This document shows positions 14,572 through 22,920 of a stretch of DNA of 26,962 bases, piece by piece. Location: the IMG/VR virus record IMGVR_UViG_3300025896_000161, positions 1 to 26,962 of that record. One strand, written 5' to 3'. The notes below the pieces were generated by a model. It did not search any database, was not told the origin of the DNA, and worked only from the letters and a program-made list of their open reading frames with translations. This stretch comes from a virus. Position 1 is the stretch's first letter; every line of letters starts with the position of its first letter. Both the position numbers and the translations under genes were made by a program.

Positions 14572-14832
14572 TCAGTGCGGGTCAAACCGGGTCTGCGAGG
14601 CGACAGAGGGTTTGACTCGGGTCAGCTTCTGCTCGGCAGTTGCGATGTCGGCGATCATCTCGTCGACCGCGAGAGCCCGGCCTTGCCAGCGGAGAACCTC
14701 TTCCCCGGTGACGGCACGCAGCTTCTCGTTGCACTCTGCCTGCTTGGCTTGCAGCAACCTGAGCAGTTGACGGCCTTCGGGGGACTTGTTCAGTCGCGCC
14801 AGGAAGGCGAGGTCTTCGGCATTCAGGTGCAT
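14572..14832 (-). CDS. Small helical hypothetical phage protein (86 aa)
   Basis: Seen: 86 residues from ATG 14832. It is almost entirely helical: AEDLAFLARLNKSPEGRQLL, then RLLQAKQAECNEKLRAVTGE and GRALAVDEMIADIATAEQKL. The pattern 'L...F...LN.SP.GR.L...L.AK.AE....LR...G.E.LR.QGRA..L' is familiar from small podovirus proteins coded between portal and scaffold, but no function is known. No SD motif is obvious upstream. It may be a minor head or assembly factor. Confidence 0.6.
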   Translation of the reverse strand: MHLNAEDLAFLARLNKSPEGRQLLRLLQAKQAECNEKLRAVTGEEVLRWQGRALAVDEMIADIATAEQKLTRVKPSVASQTRFDPH

Positions 14833-14872
14833 GTGCGGCGGATTCTATGACTTCTGGTTATGAAGACGCAAG

Positions 14873-15736
14873 TCAATCGTCAGCCAGGTCGTTGGCGGCG
14901 CGCCGCGCGATCTCAGCCTTGCGCTCCGCGTTGATGGCGCGCTTCTCGGCGGCGCGCAGCAGCGCGAGCGTCGTCTCCATGTGCTGCGCGTGCGCACGAG
15001 CTTGCTTCTCCAGGGCCTTCTGAAGCTGGGCAACCTGCTTGGCCAGCCCAACCACCATGCCCTCGACGGAGGCCGTCAGTTCCTCGATCGCCTGCTTGAA
15101 CTCGGCGGAGGCGAGCACCGCCGGCGGCGTGGGCTCCGCCGGAGCGGGTGCGGCTGCTGTCTCGACCGATGCGGGGGCCGGGGCCGGCGCGACGGGCGCT
15201 GGTGACGCCACGACCTTGATCTCGGGGATCTCGATCTCTGGCGCTGCCACCTCGACCGGCGGCAAGACGATCTCGCCCATACCGGTGCTGCGCGGCTTCG
15301 GCGCCGGCGCTGGCGGCGCGAGAGGTTCGGCTGGCGGCGCGAGAGGTTCGGCTGGCGGCGCGGCGAGCTCAGCGGCCTCGGCCGCTGCCGCGTCTTCCTT
15401 GCGCTTGCGCTCCCACCGGATCCGCGTGTTGTGCGACGGGCCTTGGAACTTGGCGTCGGTGAGGTCGACCTCGCCGGTGCTCACCGTGATGGTGACGGTG
15501 CTGCCGGCTGTCGCCTCGGCGCCGCCGGCGGGCACCTGCGAGATGACCGCGCCGGCGGGCACGGTGCTGCTCGCCGCCGTGACGACGGCTACAACGAAGC
15601 CCGCGCTTTGGAGCGCCGTGGTGGCGTCGGCCTGCGTCTGCCCGACGACGTCGGGCACCGTGACCGCCGCGGCAGCCTGCCACGCGGTGCCTGTCCAGGC
15701 CCCGGTAGCCCACGCGCCGGCGGCCCAGGCTGTCAC
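14873..15736 (-). CDS. PASTA-domain and coiled-coil virion protein (287 aa)
   Basis: Seen: 287 residues from GTG 15736, overlapping the previous stop as GTGA. Residues 1-20 are a Trp/Ala/Gly repeat (WAAGAWATGAWTGTAW). Residues ~27-88 form one PASTA domain: VPDVVGQTQADATTALQSAG, VPAGAVISQVPAGGAEATAG and STVTITVSTG. Then come a charged linker, a Pro/Ala-rich region with a duplicated APPAEPL unit, and a C-terminal coiled coil (GLAKQVAQLQKALEKQARAH, ALLRAAEKRAINAERKAEIA). PASTA domains are best known for binding peptidoglycan or beta-lactams in Ser/Thr kinases and PBP2x. Here the domain is in the head module next to fibre genes, so a virion surface or structural role is inferred. There is no signal peptide or kinase part. 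Confidence 0.65.
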   Translation of the reverse strand: MTAWAAGAWATGAWTGTAWQAAAAVTVPDVVGQTQADATTALQSAGFVVAVVTAASSTVPAGAVISQVPAGGAEATAGSTVTITVSTGEVDLTDAKFQGPSHNTRIRWERKRKEDAAAAEAAELAAPPAEPLAPPAEPLAPPAPAPKPRSTGMGEIVLPPVEVAAPEIEIPEIKVVASPAPVAPAPAPASVETAAAPAPAEPTPPAVLASAEFKQAIEELTASVEGMVVGLAKQVAQLQKALEKQARAHAQHMETTLALLRAAEKRAINAERKAEIARRAANDLADD

Positions 15737-16896
15737 GGCGTGCCGCCCCAGTTCGTCGTGGTGCTGCCGTTTTGCTGCACTGCGTCACCGATCACGTGCG
15801 TGATGTTCGCATCGACCTTGCCGGCCACGGTGAAGGTCAGGCTGTCCGTCTTGGCCTTGATGGCGGTCTGGTCCGCAGCGCCGGCCAGTGCAGTGAGCCC
15901 CGCGCCGGCGGCGCCGATCTCTGCGGTGTCGACGAGGATGGCTGCCGTGTCGCTCTTGACTGCCGCGACGTCGGCCGCGAGGCTGGCGCCCGCCGGCGCA
16001 CCGACGCGGTCATAGATCGCCGTGGTGGCAGCGATCACCAGCGATTGGTCGGCCGGGTCGCTCGGCAGGTTGTCGGTCTTCGCCTGGATGGCCGTGGCCT
16101 GCGCGTTGGTGGCGAGGTTGTCGGCGGCGAGATCCAGCCCGGTGCCGTTGGCGATGCACTCCAGCCCGTTGGCGTTGCCGGCCTGCCCCTCGGCCACAAT
16201 GCCGGCACCACTGGTAGATCCACCGAGGCCGTGGATGCCGTGGCCGGTCGGTCCACCAGTGCACATGATGCCGTCCCCGGTGCCGTCTCCTGTTGCGCTG
16301 AAGCCATTGGAGTTGCCGGCGCGCGCCGCCGCGAGGATGCCGGCACCGCTCGACGAACCGCCGAGCGCGTGGATGCCGCGGCCGGTCGAGCCGCCAGTGG
16401 CCGCGATGCCGTCGCCGGTTCCCGCGCCGCTCGCCGACAGGCCGTTGCCGTTGCCGCCGCTGCTGTTCAACGTCAGCGCATCGCCGGAGGCGTTGGAGAT
16501 CGTCACGCCGCCGGTGAACGACACCGCGCTGGAGTTGGTGCCGGTCTTGAGTGAACTGTCGCGGCGCAGGCTGAACGAGAAGACGCAGGCGCCGGCCACC
16601 GACACCCCATCCACCTGGCCATCGGTGATGACGACTTCGAACTGCGAGCCGGCCGAGTAGAAGGTGCCATCAGCCGAGGTGTCGATGGCGACGTGGTTCA
16701 AACCCGCGATGCCATCGAAGTTCGTCGTCAGGGTCACCCCGGCAACGCTCTGCGTGGTGCTGCCGTCCTTGTAGACGCTCACCTGGGGCCCCGATCCCGC
16801 GCTCGCGAGCGCGAAGCACGCACCGGTGCTCGGTTGGTACGTGGTGAACTTGCCGTAGAGCGTGCCGCCGGTGTCGAAGTCGCCGAGGTTCTTCAT
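15733..16896 (-). CDS. Beta-solenoid fibre / decoration protein (387 aa)
   Basis: Seen: 387 residues from ATG 16896. The N-terminal ~115 residues (KNLGDFDTGGTLYGKFTTYQ, ADGTFYSAGSQFEVVITDG) resemble a base domain found on several phage fibres. Residues ~152-257 contain repeats of 11-12 residues, such as GDGIAATGGSTGRGIHALGG and GDGIMCTGGPTGHGIHGLGG. Two larger 46-residue copies are plain, suggesting a trimeric or solenoid shaft. The C-terminal ~120 residues carry IQAKTDNLPSDPADQS, a second IKAKTDSLTF and an end of VDANITHVIGDAVQ, typical of phage fibre proteins. It is coded between portal and scaffold, so it may decorate the head rather than the tail. Ligand unknown. Confidence 0.6.
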   Translation of the reverse strand: MKNLGDFDTGGTLYGKFTTYQPSTGACFALASAGSGPQVSVYKDGSTTQSVAGVTLTTNFDGIAGLNHVAIDTSADGTFYSAGSQFEVVITDGQVDGVSVAGACVFSFSLRRDSSLKTGTNSSAVSFTGGVTISNASGDALTLNSSGGNGNGLSASGAGTGDGIAATGGSTGRGIHALGGSSSGAGILAAARAGNSNGFSATGDGTGDGIMCTGGPTGHGIHGLGGSTSGAGIVAEGQAGNANGLECIANGTGLDLAADNLATNAQATAIQAKTDNLPSDPADQSLVIAATTAIYDRVGAPAGASLAADVAAVKSDTAAILVDTAEIGAAGAGLTALAGAADQTAIKAKTDSLTFTVAGKVDANITHVIGDAVQQNGSTTTNWGGTP

Positions 16897-16905
16897 GGTC
16901 GTGTC

Positions 16906-17517
16906 CTATGCAAGCGGCGCCGAGATCCGGCCGCTCATCGGGTTGCAGACGGAGGATGCGACGTTGTAGTCGAACAGTTGCACCAGTTGCAACTCCGAAG
17001 TCGTCCCGCGGATCCAGATCGCCCCTTGGTCGCCGGGCGACCCGCTCAGACCGGCGCCGGCCCAGGTTCCCGTGAGCGTCGAAACCCCATTGACGTAGCC
17101 GATCAGCGAACCGTCGTCCTGCACCTCCAACCCCAGCACATCGCCGGGCGTGTAGGTGTAGGAAGCCGTGGCCTGCGGAGTAGTGAAGTTGCTGCCGTTG
17201 AACTGCGACAGGTAGAGGGTGCCGGCCTCGTCGCCCAGGAAGACGAAGGCGCCATCGCTGGTGCGCAGGCCCGCGATCGTGGCAAAGCGGATCGAGCCGC
17301 CGGAGTCAGCCAGCGAGCCGCCCGTGACCTCGACGCGGTGGTGCGTCGGCAGCGTGATGGTGCTGATCCGCGCGATGCTGCGCAGCGAATCGTTCGTGCC
17401 TTTGGCAAGGTTGCCGCTGCGCTGGACGGGGTCACCCGCCGCGGTGACCGTGACGTAGGGCGACCCGATGGGGTTCGCATCGGCCCCGTCGAAGTTGTCG
17501 GAGTACAGGAGCGCCAT
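16906..17517 (-). CDS. Lectin-like jelly-roll protein (203 aa)
   Basis: Seen: 203 residues from ATG 17517, seven bases after the portal stop. The sequence begins LLYSDNFDGADANPIGSPYV, and has GGSIRFATIAGLRTSDGAFV, FLGDEAGTLYLSQFNG and TYTPGDVLGLEVQDDGSLIG. It ends with a 'DNF...F' jelly-roll signature typical of concanavalin-A-like glucanase/lectin folds. No catalytic Glu pair (ExDxE) is evident, so binding rather than hydrolysis is likely. A similar fold is inserted in the stabilisation protein at 6956-9355. Its position between portal and the solenoid fibre suggests a capsid or fibre decoration that binds glycans; this is inference. Confidence 0.6.
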   Translation of the reverse strand: MALLYSDNFDGADANPIGSPYVTVTAAGDPVQRSGNLAKGTNDSLRSIARISTITLPTHHRVEVTGGSLADSGGSIRFATIAGLRTSDGAFVFLGDEAGTLYLSQFNGSNFTTPQATASYTYTPGDVLGLEVQDDGSLIGYVNGVSTLTGTWAGAGLSGSPGDQGAIWIRGTTSELQLVQLFDYNVASSVCNPMSGRISAPLA

Positions 17518-17524
17518 GGCCGCC

Positions 17525-19825
17525 CTACTCCGCTTCGGCGCCGGCGATCACGCCGTCTTCGCCGTAGTTGTACTTGATCTTCTTGGCCGGTTGCTTGCTC
17601 TTGGCCTCGGCCATCGCGCCAGCCACGGCCTGTTTGACGATCTCGCGAATGAAGTCGCCCTGCTTGTTCTGGTCTTCGCGGGCGGCGATTGCCTGTTCCT
17701 TGCTGGCGTCGAGGTCCGCTTCGAACTGGATCTTCTCGCGTTCGAACGCGCGTTCTTCCTGTATCTGCTTCTGCGCGGCCTCGGCCTGCGCGGTCTGCAT
17801 CTGCTCCAGGGTCTCGTCGGAAGGCACGGTCTTGTCGACGGGCAGTTCCATGGCGCTGGCCACCTCGCGCAGCAGCGCGGCGCGGTACTTCGCCGTGATG
17901 ATCTGCGCGTCGATGGGGTTGGCCGTCATCGTCAGGAACTGCATGCGGCGCTGCTGGGCCGACTCGCGGATGAGGATCGCCGCGGCGCCGCGCGGCACCA
18001 CGATGTTGTCGCCCTTGATGCTCTGGTCGGGGTTGTAGAGCATCTCGTTGTTGAAGGCGACGTTGATCGTCGGGGCGATCACGTTCATGTCCACGTTGCC
18101 GATGGCGCGCCGCAGACCCTTGGCCGCGTTGTTCATCAGCATCGACAGGCCCTGCGCGGTGTCGCCGGCGCCGGCGGCCACGCCGTTGCCGTAGGTGTAG
18201 CGCGGCACGCCGGTCGAGTCGTCGGCGCGCGCCTCCCACTTCTCGTAGAGAAGCATGAGGTTATTCGTGTTGTCGGCGGCCTGGAAGAAGCCGATGCCGG
18301 GGTTCACGCCCTGCGTCGGATCGCTCTTCAACTGCCACAGCTTCCACGGGAAGATCTCCATGGTCTGCTCGCCGTCGGCCAACCGGTCGGCGTGCACCCA
18401 GACCATCGGCCCGGAGGCCATGCTCATGTTGTTGGCCTGTGCGCACGCGATCGCGTTGCACATCTGCTGCGGGGTGCTGGCCAGGTCCGGGATGCTGCGG
18501 CCCCAGAATGCGCCGGGGATCTCGTCGTAGCACGCCTTGAAGTACGGCCGGATGCCCATCGGGTCCGGATTCATGCGGGCGTAGAGGATGTAGCGGCCGC
18601 ACAGCAGCACGTTGACCTCGTACTCCTGCGAGTCTTCCAAGTCGTCGGCCACGCCCCAGGCCTTGAGCTTCCACCCGGGCACGCTGCCCCAGTAGTTGAG
18701 CGCGTCGATGACGCCCGGGGGCGACAGCCACATGTAGAGCGTTTCCTGCTCCAGACGCTGCCGTTCGGCCTCGGTCCACAGCCAGCCTTCCAGGTGGCCG
18801 TTGCTGTAGTCGATCAGGGCCTGGTCGATCTGGTCGTCCTGGTAGCCCGGCACGCCCTTGAGGTCGTACAGTTCCTCGCGGCGGAAGCGCACGCGCTCGA
18901 TGAAGTCGCCTTGCTGCGGTGAGCGCGACTGCGGCGCCGGGTAGGCGTCGAACGGGCTGACGCGCTCCCACGAGGGCGCCGGGTCGTTGCGGACGATGGG
19001 CTTGAAGTTCTCGCCCCACTCCAGCGTCTTGTGCCGGGTGTAGATCGGCCCCTTGAGGATCGCCGCCGGGTAGGTGACGAAGTCCTCGATGAAGGCGTCC
19101 ATGGCCTTCTCGTAGCCGCCCTGGGCGAGCCGGTCGGCGATCTGCCGCTCCATGCGCTTGGCCCGGCGCGCGGCCGCATCGGCCATGGCCGTCTCGGCCT
19201 CGTCGCGCAGCTTCTCGCCCAACTCGCTGACCAGCTGCCGGAACTCTTCCGGCGCCATGACGCCGCCGCCGGCCTCGGCCGTCTGCTGCATCAGGGCCTG
19301 CGCCTGCTGGATGGCCTTGCCGACGATGCCCTTCTTGATCGGCAGCGGCAGATCGGGAATCGGCGTCGGCTCGACGCCCCACGGCTGCTCGCCGGCGGGC
19401 AGCAGGATCTCGCGGATCCAGGCCGACGCGGCGCGGCACTTGACCTCGGTCAGCGGCGCCCAGATCATGTTCATGCCGCCGAGCACCTGCTCCATCTGGG
19501 CCTGCTGCGCGGCGCTGTAGACGCCGCGGCGGGCCCGGAGGTCGGCCAGCAGCTTCATGTCGACCTTGACCTTGGACAGCTTGTTGCGCATCCAGGCCTG
19601 GCGCACGTGGCCGGCGAGCGCGGAGGCGGCCTGCCAGTGACTGTCCTCGTCGAACAGATCGGTGCCCTCGTCGGGCACCGTCGTGTCGCGTTTCTGCACC
19701 TCGGCCAAGCCGAGTTGCCGGATCAGCGGGTTGACCCCGGAGGTTGTCTTCGGCGGCATGGCCGACGCGAGGCCGCGCGGTTGCGGGGCCGAGGATGCGG
19801 TGGGGCCAAGGCGCGGGACAGCCAT
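17525..19825 (-). CDS. Portal protein (about 766 aa)
   Basis: Seen: an open frame with ATG 19825; a GTG at 19831 would add two residues, and neither has a clear SD. The length suits P22-type portals. Conserved segments include GGYEKAMDAFIEDFVTYPAA (after a helical insertion rich in Ala/Arg/Glu), SWERVSPFDAYPAPQSRSPQ, IPGAFWGRSIPDLASTPQQM and ANNMSMASGPMVWVHADRLA. The C-terminal ~130 residues are a long charged coiled coil (QIQEERAFEREKIQFEADL), the barrel helices of large portals. Function: dodecameric ring at one capsid vertex, serving as DNA entry channel and docking site for TerL and neck proteins. Next to TerL in the normal order. Start choice is the only uncertain point. Confidence 0.85.
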   Translation of the reverse strand: MAVPRLGPTASSAPQPRGLASAMPPKTTSGVNPLIRQLGLAEVQKRDTTVPDEGTDLFDEDSHWQAASALAGHVRQAWMRNKLSKVKVDMKLLADLRARRGVYSAAQQAQMEQVLGGMNMIWAPLTEVKCRAASAWIREILLPAGEQPWGVEPTPIPDLPLPIKKGIVGKAIQQAQALMQQTAEAGGGVMAPEEFRQLVSELGEKLRDEAETAMADAAARRAKRMERQIADRLAQGGYEKAMDAFIEDFVTYPAAILKGPIYTRHKTLEWGENFKPIVRNDPAPSWERVSPFDAYPAPQSRSPQQGDFIERVRFRREELYDLKGVPGYQDDQIDQALIDYSNGHLEGWLWTEAERQRLEQETLYMWLSPPGVIDALNYWGSVPGWKLKAWGVADDLEDSQEYEVNVLLCGRYILYARMNPDPMGIRPYFKACYDEIPGAFWGRSIPDLASTPQQMCNAIACAQANNMSMASGPMVWVHADRLADGEQTMEIFPWKLWQLKSDPTQGVNPGIGFFQAADNTNNLMLLYEKWEARADDSTGVPRYTYGNGVAAGAGDTAQGLSMLMNNAAKGLRRAIGNVDMNVIAPTINVAFNNEMLYNPDQSIKGDNIVVPRGAAAILIRESAQQRRMQFLTMTANPIDAQIITAKYRAALLREVASAMELPVDKTVPSDETLEQMQTAQAEAAQKQIQEERAFEREKIQFEADLDASKEQAIAAREDQNKQGDFIREIVKQAVAGAMAEAKSKQPAKKIKYNYGEDGVIAGAEAE

Positions 19826-19869
19826 GGGCACGGATTATGCACAGGTTGTGCGATGGGGGACAAGCCGCT

Positions 19870-21624
19870 CTACCTCGACCACACCACCACGCGGCGCGGT
19901 ACGGGCTTCACCCGGGCGATGGTGACCTTCCGGTCAATCAAGTCAGGAACGAACGACAGGGCCAACGAATCGGCTTTGTCGGGTGATTTACCCCCATTTT
20001 TTTTGAGATCCTTCTTACTCTGCAGCTGGATCCGGAACTTGGCGTCGTAGCCGTAATCCAGGCTGATGAGTTCTTCAGCAAGCCCGTCATCGTCCGGGAT
20101 CTGCCCGTTCTCAAGGAAGTCGCGCATCTTGCCCCAGCATTCGGAGCGCTGGTTGAAGTACTGCTTGTCGTCCTTGGCCGGCACGCCCCAGGTGACCGGG
20201 ATCAGCGCCGGCAGGCCCTGCATGCGGCGCAGCGCCGAGTCGAGGTCGGCACCGTTGCCGATCGCGTCGTACGCGATGCACGAGATCGGGCCTTCCTTGC
20301 GCACGATTTCGAAGATCCGGCTGGCCAGGTCGACGCCGTCGAAGCCCGACAGCGCGACTTGGAAGTGCACCTTCAGGCCCTGGCGCAGCGTGATCACCGA
20401 GAAGTCGTCGCCGAAGCGCGCCGGGTCGACGGCCAGAATCTTCGGATAGGTCTGGTACATCTGCGCCGTCAGGCGCCGGCGGCGGGCCTGGCTGACGAGC
20501 TCGGGGCTGATGAAGTTGGCGTAGCCGGCGCGCGGGAACTCGCCGCGCACGCGCACACGCACGAAGTCGCTGTCCTCGCCGTATTCCTCCACCCAGGCCG
20601 CGATCTGGCCCTTGTTGGTGAAGCTGACGGTGCGCGAGTCGACGCGCACGTAGGTGTTGCGCTTACCGGTCGTACAGTTCTTGAAGAATCTCCCGCTTGT
20701 CTTGGTCGGGTTGCCGTAGCGCAGCCACAGGATCTGCGTCTTCGCGTCGGTCAGCGCGCCCTCGGTCACGTCCCAGATCAGGTCGTCGATGGCTGATGCC
20801 TCGTCGAAGATCACGAGGATGCGCTTGCCCTGGTTGTGCATGCCGGCGAAGGCTTCCGAGCGTTCCTTCGACCACGGAATCTGGTCGATGCGCCACGTCT
20901 TCTGCCGGTCGGGGTCGCCGGCAATGAACAACGCCGTTGCGGTGAAGCTGAACAGCTGCCGGCCGATGAACAGCTGGTACCACTTGCCGAGTTCCGCCCA
21001 CGTCTTCGTGCGCAGCTGCGTGTCGGTGTTCGCCGTCACGATGCCGCGCGTGTCGGCGCTGGTGCTGATCGCCCACAGGATCATCCACGACACCTCGGCG
21101 CTCTTGCCGATGCCGTGGCCCGAGGCGACGTCTTCCTCGATGACGCAGCCCTCTTGCCCGCCCTCGCGGATGGCCTTGCCGATGCGGGTCAGCTGCTCGC
21201 GCTGCCATTCCTCCGGCCCAGTCATGTCCTCCAGCATCGTGCCCTTCTCGCCCCACGGGAAGGCCCACTTGACGAAGCCCAGGGGGTCGTCGTGGAAGCT
21301 GGCGAGCTTGTCGAGCAACTCGCCGATCTGCGAGCCGGTGTAGGGGTCGGATGAGCGTCGGGTCTGATCCACAGGCACCTCGATCTTGAGCAAGGGGGGT
21401 GGCTCGGCGATGCTGCCGGCCACGTTGATGTTGCGCAGGTTCCCCCGGTTCATCCGCACCGGCTCGTCGCCGCGCATCGCGAGCAGGCGCATCTCGTCGG
21501 GCGCAGGACCCGGCTCGATGTGCTTCTTCCACAGCCCGGCCGACCACCGGTTGAGGGTGCGGAAGCCCTCCGGCCGCGGCCCGTGCCAACCCTGCTTGTG
21601 GTTGTTCGGGCCGGGTCCGGTCAT
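19870..21624 (-). CDS. terL: Terminase large subunit (584 aa)
   Basis: Seen: 584 residues from ATG 21624, overlapping the previous stop as ATGA. ATPase: a Walker-A-like ASGHGIGKS at ~167-175, Walker B ILVIFDEAS at ~269-277 with catalytic Glu, and motif III GNPT at ~304. Nuclease (RNase-H-like): D400 in LAVDPARFGDD, D453 in AYDAIGNGAD and D552 in DKADSLALSF, which matches the usual three-acid centre. Function: motor that translocates DNA into the head through the portal and cuts concatemers. The N-terminal ~80 residues are longer than in compact terminases and look poorly ordered. An A8 run in codons ~539-542, followed by five G, interrupts the otherwise GC-rich gene. Confidence 0.9.
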   Translation of the reverse strand: MTGPGPNNHKQGWHGPRPEGFRTLNRWSAGLWKKHIEPGPAPDEMRLLAMRGDEPVRMNRGNLRNINVAGSIAEPPPLLKIEVPVDQTRRSSDPYTGSQIGELLDKLASFHDDPLGFVKWAFPWGEKGTMLEDMTGPEEWQREQLTRIGKAIREGGQEGCVIEEDVASGHGIGKSAEVSWMILWAISTSADTRGIVTANTDTQLRTKTWAELGKWYQLFIGRQLFSFTATALFIAGDPDRQKTWRIDQIPWSKERSEAFAGMHNQGKRILVIFDEASAIDDLIWDVTEGALTDAKTQILWLRYGNPTKTSGRFFKNCTTGKRNTYVRVDSRTVSFTNKGQIAAWVEEYGEDSDFVRVRVRGEFPRAGYANFISPELVSQARRRRLTAQMYQTYPKILAVDPARFGDDFSVITLRQGLKVHFQVALSGFDGVDLASRIFEIVRKEGPISCIAYDAIGNGADLDSALRRMQGLPALIPVTWGVPAKDDKQYFNQRSECWGKMRDFLENGQIPDDDGLAEELISLDYGYDAKFRIQLQSKKDLKKNGGKSPDKADSLALSFVPDLIDRKVTIARVKPVPRRVVVWSR

Positions 21625-21839
21625 TGCGGCTTGCTAGCGACGGTGAACGCCTCGATGCGAAGACGCAGCATGTCTTGGTAGCCGGCCATGAACGCCGCCT
21701 GCGCGCGCAGCCGCACCTTCTCAGCGTCGGGGAGACCGAGGAACGTCGTGGTGCCGAAGAACGCGCCCAGCTTGACCACCTTCTCGGTCAACTCGCGAAG
21801 CTCGTCGATCACCCGTTGCTGATGCGGGGCGAAGTCCAC
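21621..21839 (-). CDS. Small phage protein, crAss001_48-like (72 aa)
   Basis: Seen: 72 residues from GTG 21839 with a ribosome site (AGAGGA about 7 bases upstream). The sequence FAPHQQRVIDELRELTEKVV, then KLGAFFGTTTFLGLPDAEKV and LRAQAAFMAGYQDMLRLRI, fits the 'HQ.RV..E...L..K...L..F......L...E...L..Q...M..Y...L..RI' pattern of crAss001_48-related small phage proteins, which have no known function. It is two-helix, soluble, and coupled to TerL by ATGA. The family assignment is from memory of the pattern. A regulatory or early role is often assumed for such proteins, but that is not visible here. Confidence 0.65.
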   Translation of the reverse strand: MDFAPHQQRVIDELRELTEKVVKLGAFFGTTTFLGLPDAEKVRLRAQAAFMAGYQDMLRLRIEAFTVASKPQ

Positions 21840-21850
21840 GGCCGGTCCTC

Positions 21851-22153
21851 TCAGCGCAGGGTCGAGCGCTGGGTCGCCAGCAGCGTGGTGCTCACGTCGC
21901 TCTCGTCGCCCAGCGCCTGGTACTCGGCCATGCCCTCGTAGGTCTCGCCGTTGCGGCCCGTGGAGGGGTAGCCCTCGGCGGCCGGCACGGCGCGGCGCTG
22001 CGCCGGCGGCATGTGCTCGACGACCTCCATGGCGCGGTCCTTGCCGGTCAGCAACGAGGCGCCACGCGTCTGTCCGACGCCGGTGGCTTGCGCGCGGAAC
22101 TGCTGGGGGTCGATGGCGCGCGGCTTGTGGGTGGTGGAGTCACCAAATTTCAT
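21851..22153 (-). CDS. Hypothetical protein between TerS and TerL (100 aa)
   Basis: Seen: 100 residues from ATG 22153, starting inside the last codons of TerS (14-base overlap). The protein is basic at the N-terminus (GDSTTHKPRAIDPQQFRAQA) and polar throughout, with no hydrophobic core or membrane span. A Gly-rich segment (TGVGQTRGASLLTGKDRAME) and AEGYPSTGRNGETYEG stand out. Nothing in it was recognised. Its place between the terminase subunits suggests a packaging or head accessory protein, but this is weak inference. Confidence 0.5.
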   Translation of the reverse strand: MKFGDSTTHKPRAIDPQQFRAQATGVGQTRGASLLTGKDRAMEVVEHMPPAQRRAVPAAEGYPSTGRNGETYEGMAEYQALGDESDVSTTLLATQRSTLR

Positions 22154-22898
22154 CGTCGTTCTCCGGTGGTTCAGGGGAAGCGAACGTGTCCGTGGCGGGT
22201 TCGTCCTGCACCAGCACGCCCTCCCCGATGATACGCGCCTCGGTGTCGGCCGACGAGTCGGTCACGACGGCGCGCGGCGCCGGGTACGTGGCGTCGTCGA
22301 TGACCTCATCGACGGGCGGCGGCTCGCCGACGCGCCGCTTGGCGGCGTTGAGCCGGTCGGCCAGCGCCGACGCCAGCATGTTCACCCCGTCGTCCTCGGC
22401 GCCGACGATCTTGAAGTGCCGCGCGAACAGGGTCAGGGCGGCGAGCTTGTCGACGCGCTTGATCTTCTTGACCGTGACGCTCTCGACGGTGGGGTTGCCG
22501 TCCTCGTCCTTCACCAGCTTGTCGCGCACTTCGACTTCGATCTGGGTGATGGTGCGGGCCACCTCGTCGGGCAGCGCGTGCACCGGGATGAGGTTGCCGT
22601 CGGCGTCGAAGAGGTCCGCGGCGTTCTGGAAGGCTGCGTACGCGAGTTCCTGCTTGACGCGCTCGGCGGTGACGCCGATCTCGCGGAACTGCTGCGCGTT
22701 GATGAAGCGGATCCGGTCGACCACGTCCTGGTCGTTGAGCAGCTTCTTCGCCGTGACAACGGTGACCCCCGCGAGGCGAGCCGCTTCGGCCCTGGCGCCG
22801 CCGCACGCAACATAGTGCTGCACGAAGGCTTCGTATTTCGGTTCGGACAGTGCGAGTGCACCGGGGGGCTGCTGGGCGGTTTGGATGGCGTGGTTCAC
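22140..22898 (-). CDS. terS: Terminase small subunit (252 aa)
   Basis: Seen: 252 residues from GTG 22898; no clear SD. The N-terminal part (LSEPKYEAFVQHYVACGGAR, EAARLAGVTVVTAKKLLND) is a helix-turn-helix typical of the Terminase_2 family. It is followed by the family core AAFQNAADLFDADGNLIPVH, ALPDEVARTITQIEVEV and KRVDKLAALTLFARHFKIVG, where the 'LPD..A..I..I' and 'K...L..L..H..' blocks are diagnostic. The C-terminal ~60 residues are acidic and disordered, as in TerS tails that contact TerL. Function: recognises the packaging site and recruits TerL. It heads the terminase-portal block, downstream of the repeat-rich control region, a plausible place for its cos or pac site. Confidence 0.85.
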   Translation of the reverse strand: MNHAIQTAQQPPGALALSEPKYEAFVQHYVACGGARAEAARLAGVTVVTAKKLLNDQDVVDRIRFINAQQFREIGVTAERVKQELAYAAFQNAADLFDADGNLIPVHALPDEVARTITQIEVEVRDKLVKDEDGNPTVESVTVKKIKRVDKLAALTLFARHFKIVGAEDDGVNMLASALADRLNAAKRRVGEPPPVDEVIDDATYPAPRAVVTDSSADTEARIIGEGVLVQDEPATDTFASPEPPENDDEIW

Positions 22899-22920
22899 GG
22901 TTGATCAAGAATCAGGTTTC

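Noticed and set aside
15290-15365. Possible CRISPR-like or regulatory repeat from the duplicated GGCTGGCGGCGCGAGAGGTT unit
   Set aside because: It is a duplication inside the Pro/Ala linker of the PASTA protein (APPAEPL twice), not an array with spacers.
17103-18239. Minus-strand alternative frame overlapping the portal end and lectin-like gene
   Set aside because: Arg-rich low-complexity shadow; the portal and lectin-like frames are clearly the coding ones.
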